This document shows positions 9,147 through 17,078 of a DNA stretch of 64,000 nt, piece by piece. This DNA comes from DASUAS01 sp963720765 (GTDB lineage Bacteria > Actinomycetota > Acidimicrobiia > IMCC26256 > DASPTH01), in contig CAVRGS010000003.1 in NCBI GenBank assembly GCA_963720765.1, positions 186,001 to 250,000 of the forward strand, in the 5' to 3' direction. The notes under the pieces were generated by a model. It did no database searches and was not told where the DNA came from. It saw only the letters and a program-made list of their open reading frames with translations. A program made the position numbers and the translations under genes. How positions within the stretch are numbered: position 1 is the stretch's first letter; every line of letters starts with the position of its first letter.

Positions 9147-9416
9147 GTGGCCAGCGAGAGGATCGGCGAACCCGAGGGAGCAGCGCCGACCCGTCGGCTC
9201 CGCCCCGGCCAAGCGGCGGCGATCTGGGGTGTGGTCGCAGTGGCGTGGGCGGTCTTCCTGGTCCCGCCGTTCTTCGGCACGGTGGGGCTCGCCCTCGGCG
9301 GTTACGCCTGGTGGCGCGGCGAGCGCCGGGGCCGCTGGATCATGATCGCGGCGGTCGTCGCGACCCTCGTCGGCCTCGGCATCAGCCAGCTCCCGGACTG
9401 GTTCGTGTCCAACTGA
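9147..9416 (+). CDS. Small two-helix membrane protein
   Basis: 89 residues from GTG 9147. After a hydrophilic N-terminus come two transmembrane helices (about residues 25-45 and 63-83) separated by a short Arg-rich loop. No enzymatic motif is visible. A TAAGGT sequence lies 6 nt before the GTG, and GGAG lies in between, so either leaderless or Shine-Dalgarno initiation is possible. The gene follows the CxxC small protein by 9 nt. The function is unknown. Confidence 0.55.
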   Translation: MASERIGEPEGAAPTRRLRPGQAAAIWGVVAVAWAVFLVPPFFGTVGLALGGYAWWRGERRGRWIMIAAVVATLVGLGISQLPDWFVSN

Positions 9417-9437
9417 GCGCGAGCGTGCATCCGCCGC

Positions 9438-10151
9438 TCAGCGGATGGCGCCGAGGTGCACGACGTACCACTCGCCGCGCCACGAGATGAGCGACGTCAC
9501 CGGGAACGATCCCGTCTGCCCGTCGACCTGGTACTGCATCGTGGTGCCGTAGACGCGCCAATAGGAGCCCTTGTTCGATTCTTCGCCCGGTTGCACGAAG
9601 ACGGCCTGCGTGTCGGGAACGCTGATGCCGGTGAACTGCGCGTCGGCCGCGTTCGAGCCGAGCTGCGCATGCAGCGTGTGGATGTCCTGCTCGTAGTTGG
9701 CGATCAACCGGTTCTGGTAGTCGCCGGCCGGATCGCCGATGTCCTTCACCTGGAGGTACGCGCTCTTCGGGAAGAAGAACGGCAGCGCGAGTTCGGGCTT
9801 GTCCTGGCGGATCGCCTCCCACAGCCCGTTCACGCCTGCCGTGAACGTCGCGCCCGACGCGCTCGGTTGCTCGTCGGTCTGGGGGAGGGCGCCGGGATCC
9901 GTTGGGGGCGCAGTCGTGGTGCTCGGACCGGCGGCCGTCGTGACCGGCGATCCCGAGGCAGCCGCCGCGGTCGTGGGGGCGACCGACGTGCTGGTCGTGC
10001 CGGTGCCGACGACGCCGGTGAGGCGCCTGGCGGTGGGGTGTGCGGTGCTGGCGGTCGTCGCCGCGCCCGCGCTCACGAACACGATGCCGAGGAGCGCGGC
10101 CACGAGCATGACGCCGAGTGTCGTCCCCCGTTGGACCGCCTCCTCCCTCAC
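9438..10151 (-). CDS. Secreted hypothetical protein with Thr/Pro-rich linker
   Basis: 237 residues from GTG 10151. The N-terminal hydrophobic segment (about 13-33) is a signal peptide or membrane anchor. It is followed by a 60-residue Ala/Thr/Pro/Ser-rich linker, then a globular domain of about 130 residues with alternating hydrophobic strands and 'SYWRVYGTTMQYQVDG' (partial). The layout is that of an actinobacterial wall-associated lipoprotein-like factor without a lipobox. No domain family is assigned with confidence. It is divergent from the next small gene. Confidence 0.6.
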   Translation of the reverse strand: MREEAVQRGTTLGVMLVAALLGIVFVSAGAATTASTAHPTARRLTGVVGTGTTSTSVAPTTAAAASGSPVTTAAGPSTTTAPPTDPGALPQTDEQPSASGATFTAGVNGLWEAIRQDKPELALPFFFPKSAYLQVKDIGDPAGDYQNRLIANYEQDIHTLHAQLGSNAADAQFTGISVPDTQAVFVQPGEESNKGSYWRVYGTTMQYQVDGQTGSFPVTSLISWRGEWYVVHLGAIR

Positions 10152-10189
10152 GTCCGGCACCCGGGCGAAGCTATGCGCCGGGGCCGCCC

Positions 10190-10195
10190 TAACGT
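10190..10195 (+). promoter_or_regulatory. Candidate -10 box, leaderless start
   Basis: TAACGT lies 6 nt before GTG 10202, which is immediately followed by ATG 10205. The spacing fits a leaderless transcript beginning at the GTG. Confidence 0.35.
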
Positions 10196-10201
10196 GAGGG
10201 C

Positions 10202-10534
10202 GTGATGGACGATCCCCACGGTGAGCCCGACGGCACCGTCGGTGAGCCCGTCGGTGAGCCCGACGGCGTGATCGACGAGACGGAGTCGGACGACACCCCC
10301 GAGCCATGGGAACGGCCGATCGACAAGTTCCGCCGGAGCGGCGCGGGCAGCGTCATCGCCGCCGGTCTGCTCGGTGTGCGCGATGCGCTCGAAGGGCGTC
10401 CCGAGCGCGAAGAGCCCGCCATCGTCTCCGAAGCACCCGAGCCCAAGCTCGACCACATCGACATCGTGCTCGACCCCGATCACCCGGAACGTTCCCGCGC
10501 CGTCGTCTACCTCCCGCCGCGCGACGACACCTGA
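10202..10534 (+). CDS. Conserved acidic hypothetical protein
   Basis: 110 residues, starting at GTG 10202 or the adjacent ATG 10205. The first 35 residues are a low-complexity Asp/Glu/Gly/Pro segment built from repeats of a GEP-D/V unit. The core has an amphipathic segment (PIDKFRRSGAGSVIAAGLLG) followed by RDALEGR, and a C-terminus with alternating hydrophobic residues (HIDIVLDPDHPERS). It is probably cytoplasmic. No named domain; the function is unknown. It converges on the hydrolase gene with an 7-nt gap. Confidence 0.55.
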   Translation: MMDDPHGEPDGTVGEPVGEPDGVIDETESDDTPEPWERPIDKFRRSGAGSVIAAGLLGVRDALEGRPEREEPAIVSEAPEPKLDHIDIVLDPDHPERSRAVVYLPPRDDT

Positions 10535-10541
10535 CCGCGGG

Positions 10542-11522
10542 CTATTCCATCGCCGCGATCGACGCGTGGTCGGCGACGTACCAGCCCGCGAAGAGCAGTT
10601 CCTCGGGGTGTGCCTTCAACGTCGAGTCGAGCCACCCGATCGTCACGCGCGCGACCAATTCGAAATGCGCGTCCGACGATTGCACGAACGGTCCTTCGTG
10701 TGACGCGTTCCAGAGACTCACGACGGTCTTGGGCTGCTGCAACACGTTGCGGTCCCAGGTGATCGCGTCGGCGTAGGGGTTGTACACGTCCTGGTCGCTG
10801 AGGAAGTGCAGGATCGGACGCTGGTTCGGTTGGTACGGGCCGTAGTACTGCAGGTCGACGGCGTCCGCGACGACGGCGCGCACGCGCGTGTCGAGCCGTC
10901 CCGGTACGTAGCCGATGCCGAACGCCACCGCGGCGCCATCGGAATGCCCGGCCACCGCGATCCGGCTCGGGTCGATCAGACCACCGATGTCGGGGCCTCC
11001 CGACGCCGAGCGCGCGAGGACTTGCGAGGTGACGAACCAGGTGTCAGGGAAGAGGTCGGCCCACCCGACGGTGTCGGTGGGACCGGCGGGCTGCCCGCTC
11101 AGCAGCGGGTAGGTCGCGGCCGCGACCACGTACCCGGACGACGCGATGCGTCGCAGCAGCGTGGAGTACGTGGCGGGCGTGCTGTCGAAGCCGTGCACGA
11201 ACACGACCAGCGGGAACGGGCCACCGCCGTCGGACGGGTACCAGACCGTCGTCGGCAGCGACCGCGACGGTGCACCCGGATACCCGCCGTACGCGGGTGT
11301 CGCGCGTGACGAGTCGACGAACGCGAACTGCTGCGTCCCGACCGCGTGGGTCACGTAGCTCGTGAGAGGCGTGAGCGGTGGCGGTGGCGGCGGCGGAGGG
11401 AGGCAGCCGGCCGCGACGACGGCCGAGATCGCGAGACCGAGCGTGGCGACGAGAGCACGCCTGCGCGTGGACGGGCGGGGGGAGCGGGAGGTGGTGGTCG
11501 TCGGGGGCACGACGACCACCAC
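10542..11522 (-). CDS. Secreted alpha/beta hydrolase lipoprotein (chlorophyllase/dienelactone-hydrolase-like)
   Basis: 326 residues. A Thr-rich N-terminus with an Arg cluster precedes a hydrophobic stretch and a lipobox ending Ala-Ala-Gly-Cys, then a run of eight prolines: a lipoprotein exported through Sec. The catalytic domain shows the oxyanion motif VHGF, the nucleophile elbow GHSDG (Ser), a likely acid in 'SDQDVYNPYAD' and a C-terminal His in NASHEG. The substrate (ester or lipid) is unknown. The start codons (a run of GTG/GTC) lie inside a perfect hairpin, see the repeat at 11491-11522. It is last in the RR-HK-ribB operon, 17 nt after ribB. Confidence 0.75.
   Translation of the reverse strand: MVVVVPPTTTTSRSPRPSTRRRALVATLGLAISAVVAAGCLPPPPPPPPLTPLTSYVTHAVGTQQFAFVDSSRATPAYGGYPGAPSRSLPTTVWYPSDGGGPFPLVVFVHGFDSTPATYSTLLRRIASSGYVVAAATYPLLSGQPAGPTDTVGWADLFPDTWFVTSQVLARSASGGPDIGGLIDPSRIAVAGHSDGAAVAFGIGYVPGRLDTRVRAVVADAVDLQYYGPYQPNQRPILHFLSDQDVYNPYADAITWDRNVLQQPKTVVSLWNASHEGPFVQSSDAHFELVARVTIGWLDSTLKAHPEELLFAGWYVADHASIAAME
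11491..11522 (-). repeat. Perfect 13-bp inverted repeat with 6-nt loop at the hydrolase start
   Basis: Two arms (11491-11503 and 11510-11522) are exact reverse complements around a G-rich 6-nt loop. The hairpin sits between ribB and the hydrolase and includes the hydrolase start codons. There is no T tract. It could terminate or attenuate transcription, or mask the start codon. Confidence 0.6.
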
Positions 11523-11539
11523 GCTACCTGCCTACAGGC

Positions 11540-12187
11540 CTACAGGAGGAGTGGCGCCACGAGACCGTGCGAAGAGGTGTCGTCATGCGCACGGCGGTGC
11601 TCCACCAACTGGTCGACGGCGACCATCGCGATGCGGTGATCCGACGCGAACTGCTCGAGGTACGGGAATCGGGCCGGCGAGCCGTCCTCGCACAGCACCT
11701 CGCAGATCACCGCGACCGGCGGCAGCCCGGCGAGCCGCGCGAGGTCGACCGCCGCTTCGGTGTGCCCGCGCCGCTCGAGCACGCCGCCGTCGCGGGCCCG
11801 CAACGGGAACACGTGACCCGGGCGCTGGAAGTCGGACGGGCGTGCGGTCGGATCGAGGATGCGTCGGATGGTGGTGGCGCGGTCGGCGGCTCCGATGCCG
11901 CTGCCCGCCGTGACGTGGTCGACCGACACCGTGAACGGCGTGTCGTTGCCGGCGCGATCGGCCGGCACCATCGGCCAGAAGTCGAGCTCGTCGAGACGCT
12001 CCGCCTCGCACGGCATGCACACGAGCCCGCGTGCCCACCGCAACATGAAGTTGACCGCCTCGGGCGTGACCCAACACGCGGCCATGGTGAGGTCGCCCTC
12101 GTTCTCACGGTCTTCGTCGTCGACGACGAGGACCATCTCGCCGCGGCGGATGCGCTTCAGGGCTTCGTCGATGGTGGCGAGCGACAT
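11540..12187 (-). CDS. ribB: 3,4-dihydroxy-2-butanone 4-phosphate synthase
   Basis: 215 residues, single-domain RibB. It converts ribulose 5-phosphate to 3,4-dihydroxy-2-butanone 4-phosphate plus formate in riboflavin synthesis. The signature VVDDEDRENEGDL near residue 20 carries the Mg2+ and substrate acids. SVDH-TAGSGIGAADRA, RPGHVFPLRA and RRGHTEAAVDL supply the remaining active-site residues. The GTP cyclohydrolase II domain found in RibBA fusions is absent. ATG 12187 has GGAGAG 6 nt upstream. It follows the histidine kinase gene by 23 nt, so it is probably read from the response-regulator promoter; no FMN riboswitch is visible. Confidence 0.95.
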   Translation of the reverse strand: MSLATIDEALKRIRRGEMVLVVDDEDRENEGDLTMAACWVTPEAVNFMLRWARGLVCMPCEAERLDELDFWPMVPADRAGNDTPFTVSVDHVTAGSGIGAADRATTIRRILDPTARPSDFQRPGHVFPLRARDGGVLERRGHTEAAVDLARLAGLPPVAVICEVLCEDGSPARFPYLEQFASDHRIAMVAVDQLVEHRRAHDDTSSHGLVAPLLL

Positions 12188-12210
12188 CGTTGTCTCTCCT
12201 CGAGGTTCGA

Positions 12211-13272
12211 TCAGCGGATGGACGGATTCAGTGGAGCGGTCGGCTGGAGTGGAGCGGGCGGAAACGGAAGCGTCACGACCATGCGGCAACCTTGCGGATC
12301 GCGATGTTCGGGGCGGATGTCGCCGCCGTGCAGGTCGACGATCCACCGCGCGATGGCGAGGCCGAGACCGGCTCCGCCGTCGGTCGACGCGCGCGCGGAG
12401 TCGGCTCGGTAGAAGCGTTCGAAGATGCGCGCTTCGTCGGACTCGGCGATCCCGGGACCCTCGTCGAGCACCTCGATGGTCACGCCGGAGTCGAAGCGGC
12501 GTGCGCGCACCTCGACCGATCCCCCACGCGGCGTGTGGCGCACCGCGTTCTCGAGGAGGTTGGCGACCACCTGGTGGACGCGCTCGGGATCACCGTCGGC
12601 GGTGAGGTCGGGGGAGTCGACCGACACCGACACCGCGATCTCCGGCGCGTGCAGCTGCTGCTCGCGCACCGCGTGCTCGAGCAACGGCTCCACCCTGAAC
12701 TCGGTGCGCTCGAGCGGCACGACTCCCGACTCGAGGCGTGACAGGTCGAGCAGCTGCTTCACCAGGCGGCCGAGGCGCTCGACCTGGGCGAGCATCGTCT
12801 TGAACGTCTCCGGATCGGGGTCGGTGACGCCGTCGACGAGGTTCTCGAGGACCGCCTGCAGCGCGGTGATCGGCGTGCGGAGCTCATGCGACACGTTGGC
12901 GACGAGGTCGCGCCGCACGCGGTCGGTCTCGGCCAGCTCGGCCGCCATCTGGTTGAACGCCCGGGCCAGCTCGCCCACCTCGTCGCGCGACGACGACGAC
13001 ACGCGTCGGCTGTAGTTGCCCTTGGTCATCTCCGACGCGGCGGCCGCCATCTCCCGCAGGGGCGACGTCATCCCGCGCGAGAGGAACCAGACCATGGCCA
13101 TGGCGATGACGGCGGCGATGATGCCGCTCACCGACGGCCACACGCCGATCTTGATGAGCACCCAGAACACGAACACGGTGACTGCGACTGCGGCCGCGAT
13201 CACGAAGCCGAGCTTGAGCTTGATCGAGGGGACGTCGTCGAGCGGGTGCGCCAGTCGTTCGCGGCGCGTCAC
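12211..13272 (-). CDS. Sensor histidine kinase (HAMP, HisKA, HATPase)
   Basis: 353 residues from GTG 13272, which overlaps the response-regulator stop by 4 nt. Two adjacent transmembrane helices (about 20-60) with almost no periplasmic loop suggest sensing in the membrane or by a partner. A HAMP domain follows (SRGMTSPLREMA...). Then come the H box SHELRTP (His autophosphorylation site), the N box LLENAVRHTP, G1 DEGPGI, F box FERFYR and G2 GAGLGLAI. The neighbouring PhoB-type regulator is its cognate partner. Its stimulus is unknown; association with ribB and a secreted hydrolase is only positional. Confidence 0.92.
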   Translation of the reverse strand: MTRRERLAHPLDDVPSIKLKLGFVIAAAVAVTVFVFWVLIKIGVWPSVSGIIAAVIAMAMVWFLSRGMTSPLREMAAAASEMTKGNYSRRVSSSSRDEVGELARAFNQMAAELAETDRVRRDLVANVSHELRTPITALQAVLENLVDGVTDPDPETFKTMLAQVERLGRLVKQLLDLSRLESGVVPLERTEFRVEPLLEHAVREQQLHAPEIAVSVSVDSPDLTADGDPERVHQVVANLLENAVRHTPRGGSVEVRARRFDSGVTIEVLDEGPGIAESDEARIFERFYRADSARASTDGGAGLGLAIARWIVDLHGGDIRPEHRDPQGCRMVVTLPFPPAPLQPTAPLNPSIR

Positions 13273-14006
13273 GACGGCACGCGCTTCACGTCGGCCGTCT
13301 CGTCGGCCGTCTCGTCGGCGCCACCCGCGGCATACCCGACACCGTGGACGGTGCGCACGATGTCGTTGCCGAGCTTGCGGCGCAGCGCGCGCACGTGCGA
13401 GTCGACGGTGCGCGCGCCCGAGCCGTCGTGGTAGCCCCACACCTCGGCGAGCAACTCGTCGCGCGTGAAGACGCGCTGTGGGCGTCGGGCCAGGTGGGCG
13501 AGCAGATCGAACTCGGTGGGGGTGAGGTGCACCAGCACGCCGTCGAGCTGCACTCGTCGTGACTCGAGATCGATGGCGACCCCCGCGAGGCGCACGGATC
13601 CCGATGTGGGCGCGGGACGACGCTCGACCCGGCGCAGCAGCGCGTGCACCCGGGCGACGAGCTCGCGCGAGCTGAACGGCTTGGTGAGGTAGTCGTCGGC
13701 GCCGACCGCGAGGCCCACGACGAGGTCGGTCTCGGAGTCGCGGGCGGTCAGCATCAAAACCGGCACGGGACGGTCACGCTGGATCTCCCGGCACACGTCG
13801 AGCCCGTCGAGCCCCGGGAGCATCAGGTCCAGCACCACGAGGTCGGGCTGCAGCGACCGGCAGCGCTCGACGCCGGCCGGCCCGTCGGCCGCGATGGTCA
13901 CCGAGAAGCCCTCGCTCCGGAGCCGGGTCGCCACCGCTTCGGCGATCGACGCTTCGTCCTCGACCAACAGGATGGTGCGTGGGAGGGCGGGCGCGGGTGC
14001 GGACAT
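13269..14006 (-). CDS. OmpR/PhoB-family response regulator
   Basis: 245 residues from ATG 14006. The receiver domain has the acidic pair VEDEAS, the phospho-acceptor Asp in VVLDLMLPG, the Thr in MLTARD and the conserved Lys in LTKPFSS. The C-terminal winged helix (from about residue 150) carries LTPTEFDLLAHL, RDELLAEVWG and RTVDSHVRALRRKLG. A Thr/Ala/Asp/Glu repeat sits just before the C-terminus (ETADETADV). It is the first gene of the leftward unit RR-HK-ribB-hydrolase and is divergent from the glutaminase gene; its promoter must lie in 14007-14161. Confidence 0.93.
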   Translation of the reverse strand: MSAPAPALPRTILLVEDEASIAEAVATRLRSEGFSVTIAADGPAGVERCRSLQPDLVVLDLMLPGLDGLDVCREIQRDRPVPVLMLTARDSETDLVVGLAVGADDYLTKPFSSRELVARVHALLRRVERRPAPTSGSVRLAGVAIDLESRRVQLDGVLVHLTPTEFDLLAHLARRPQRVFTRDELLAEVWGYHDGSGARTVDSHVRALRRKLGNDIVRTVHGVGYAAGGADETADETADVKRVPS

Positions 14007-14161
14007 GCGTGTTCCAGGGTAAGGAGCCCGACTGTGCGTGTCGTGCCGGAGCTGTGGAGATTCGGTGCAGATCGACTCTGACAGGTTTCTGTCATACGTC
14101 CGTGACAGGAACGCTACGGACGGGAAACGGCCGTTGCGCCCCCAACGGGTCAGATACCCCC

Positions 14162-16016
14162 ATGACACGCCTCGATGGCGGGTTCGATCGCGCGCTCGAC
14201 GACCTCGACATCCGCACTGTGACCCGATCCCCCGTCCTCGACTACCTCCATCGCCTGCTCGACGAGTACCGCGAGCTCGAAGAGGGCCAGGTGGCCACGT
14301 ACATCCCCGAACTGGGACGGGCCGACCCGAACTGGTTCGGCATCTGCGTCGTGACCGCCGACGGCCACGTCTACGAGGTGGGCGACACCGATCTCGACTT
14401 CACCATCCAGTCGATCTCGAAGCCGTTCGTGTTCGGGATGGCCCTCGAGGACCAGGGGCGGGACGCGGTGCTGCAACGCGTCGGCGTGGAGCCGTCGGGC
14501 AACCCGTTCAACTCCATCGTCGTCGACGACCGCAATCGGCCGTTCAACCCGATGGTGAACGCCGGGGCCATCGTCGCCACCGGGCTCATCAACGCGTCCG
14601 ACGACGAGGAGCGGATGGAGCGCATCGTCGCGGCGTTCTCGCACTACGCGGGCCGTCGGCTGCAACTCGACGAGACGGTGTATCGGTCCGAGAGCGCCAC
14701 CGGCGACCGCAACCGCGCCATCGCGCACCTCATGCGGAGCTTCGGGAACCTCGAGGGTGACGTCGACGCCATCATCGACGCGTACTTCCGGCAGTGCTCG
14801 CTGCTCGTCACGTGCCGTGACCTGGCCACGATGGCCGCGACGCTCGCCAACCGCGGCGTCAATCCCATCACCGGAGCCCGTGCCCTCGACGCGCGGTACG
14901 TGGAGAACGTCCTCAGCGTGATGAGCACGTGCGGCATGTACGACTACGCGGGCGAATGGGTCTACACGGTCGGCCTGCCGGCCAAGAGCGGTGTGGCCGG
15001 GGGCGTCGTCGCGGTGCTGCCCGGTCAGCTCGGCATCGGCATCTTCTCGCCGCGACTCGACGCGCGGGGCAACAGCGCGCGTGGCATCAAGGTGTGCCAG
15101 CGAATGGCGCTCGACTTCGATCTCCACCCGCTCCGCTTCCAGCCGGAAGTCCGCGGCGTCGTTCGCCGCTGCTATCACTGCGGGCAGACCCGCTCCAACC
15201 GCGTGCGCACGCCGGAGGAGTACGAGCTGCTCGCGCAGCATGCCGACTCGATCGCGGTGTTCGAGTTGCAGGGCGACCTCTTCTTCGGGTCGACCGAGCG
15301 CTTGTTCCGCACCGTCGTCGACGACATCGCGGGCGTGACCGCCGTCGTGCTCGACTGCAAACGCATCGGCAACCTCGACGGTGCCGCGATCTCGATGTTG
15401 TCGAGCTTGCGCGGCGCGCTCAACGACGTCGGGTGCGTGCTCGTGATGGCCGACGCGCCGGTCGGGGTGCTCGAGGACATCGCGTCGCACTCGTTCGCCG
15501 ACGCCGACGCAGCACTCGAGTGGTGCGAGAACCGCATCCTCGACCGTCTGGGCTCCGCGTCCGAGTCGCTCCCCGAGGACCTGGGGATCCAGGAGCTGCT
15601 CGGCGATCTGACGCCCGAGGAGTTGGCCCTGGTCGAGGCCGCGATCGAGGTGATCGAGGTGAGCGAGGGCGACGTCGTGTTCCGCGAGGGCGATCACGCC
15701 GACGCCATCTTCTTCGTGCTCTCGGGGCTCATCAGCGTGCGGCTCCCGCTGGCAGGCCACGGTCGTGACCGGCGGTTGGCGACGCTGGGGCCGGGGGTCG
15801 CGGTCGGTGAGATGGCGTTCCTCGACGAGGGCAAACGCTCCGCCGACGTGGTCGCCGATCGCGATTCGAAGCTGGCGCGGCTGTCGATCAGTGACGCTGC
15901 AGGAGATCGGCCAGGTCGCGCCGCGCGTGACGGCGACGTTCTCGGCCAACCTGGCCCGCAACCTCTCGGGCCGTCTGCGCCGAGCGAACGAACAGGTGCG
16001 GATGCTGGCGCATTGA
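14162..16016 (+). CDS. glsA: Glutaminase fused to STAS and cyclic-nucleotide-binding domains, frameshifted near 15890
   Basis: Residues 1 to about 345 are a serine-dependent beta-lactamase-fold glutaminase (glutamine to glutamate plus ammonia). The Ser-x-x-Lys dyad is in QSISKPF, and NPFNSIV, NPMVNAGAI, YFRQCSLLVT and KSGVAGGV are visible. A STAS domain (about 360-460, AVFELQGDLFFGS to LEDIASHSF) and a cNMP-binding domain (about 490-600, EGDVVFREGDHADAIFFVLSG) follow. One indel near 15890 moves the last 40 residues (TLQEIGQVAPRVTATF to VRMLAH) into another frame. Repaired length is about 617 residues. The cytoplasmic enzyme could be regulated by a nucleotide or a protein partner through its C-terminal domains. 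It is divergent from the response regulator. Confidence 0.88.
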
Positions 16017-16056
16017 CGGGACCGTCGGTCGCGCCCGCTCGCTCCGTCTCGACCCG

Positions 16057-17035
16057 TCAGTCGAAGCGCACGAGGTCGTCGGGGTCGGCGCGGAGGACGA
16101 CGCGGTCGCCGACATCGGGGATGCGCGGTACGTCGACCGGCACCTCCACCTGCACCCGATCGGCATCGTCCGGCAGTGCGTCCACCCTCACCGCGAGCAG
16201 GAAGTGGTCGCGATGGAACGTGCGCGCGATCACCTCGCCGGCGACGGCGTCACGGCGGGTGCCGGGCTCGACCACTCGGACCGCTTCGGGGCGCACGGCC
16301 GCCGGGGCATCGGTGAAGGCGCGCGTGACGTTCCAGCCGAGGAAGCGCGCGACGAACGTGTTGGCAGGTTGCTGCCACACCGCCGCCGGTGTGCCGATCT
16401 GTTCGATGCGACCCGCGTGCATGATCACCAGCCGATCGGCCAGCGCGAACGCCTCGTCGTGGTCGTGGGTGACGAACAGCGTGGTGAGGCCGAGCCGTAC
16501 GAAGAGCGCGCGCAGTTCGGCGACGAGTCGCTCTCGAAGCGCGCGATCGAGCGCGCCGAGCGGTTCGTCGAGCATCAACAGTCGAGGCGCCGCGGCGAGG
16601 GCACGGGCGAGCGCGACCCGTTGTTGCTCCCCCCCGGAAAGGTCGCGGATGCGACGATGCTCGAAGCCGGCGAGGCCGACGAGCGCGAGGGCGTCGCCGG
16701 CGCGGGTGTCGATCTCGGCGCGGGGGAGGCGCTGCATGCGCAGCCCGAACGCAACGTTGCCCTGCACGTCGCGATGTGGGAACAGGGCGTGATCCTGGAA
16801 CATCAGGCCGAAGCCGCGACGATGCGGCGGGACGCGCGGCGAGGTCGTGGCCGTCCCACGACACCTGACCCCGTGCGTCAGGCTCGAGTCCCGCGACGGC
16901 GCGGAGCAGGGAGCTCTTGCCGCTCCCGCTCGGACCGAGGATGCACACGATCTCGCGATCGGCGACCTCGAGGTCGACGGCGTCGACCGCGGTGAAGCCG
17001 CCGTACCTGACCGTGAGACCGGCGATGCTCAGCAT
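16057..17035 (-). CDS. thiQ: Thiamine ABC transporter ATPase (ThiQ-like), frameshifted near 16838
   Basis: ABC ATPase of about 326 residues. Walker A GPSGSGKS is at residue 35. After the frame change come the Q-loop (LMFQDHALFPH), signature LSGGEQQR, Walker B LLMLDEP, D-loop and H-loop THDHDEA. The last 100 residues resemble a TOBE domain. The break between HDLAAR and PPHRRGFGLMFQ is a single-base indel near 16838. The gene follows the permease by 43 nt and belongs to the TPP-riboswitch operon, which supports thiamine or a thiamine ester as substrate. On sequence alone, Fe3+ or other Potential/ThiQ-class ligands would be alternatives. Confidence 0.88.
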
Positions 17036-17078
17036 CGGGCCGCCAACCCGCGAACCGACCGCCGTGGGGCCGCCATCC

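Noticed and set aside
10205..10270. Short direct repeats of a GGTGAGCCCG unit
   Set aside because: They encode the low-complexity N-terminus of a small protein and show no sign of a mobile or regulatory element.
15905..16792. Rightward extension of the glutaminase frame past 15900
   Set aside because: The extension is Ser/Arg-rich and antisense to the ThiQ gene; the real C-terminus is in another frame.
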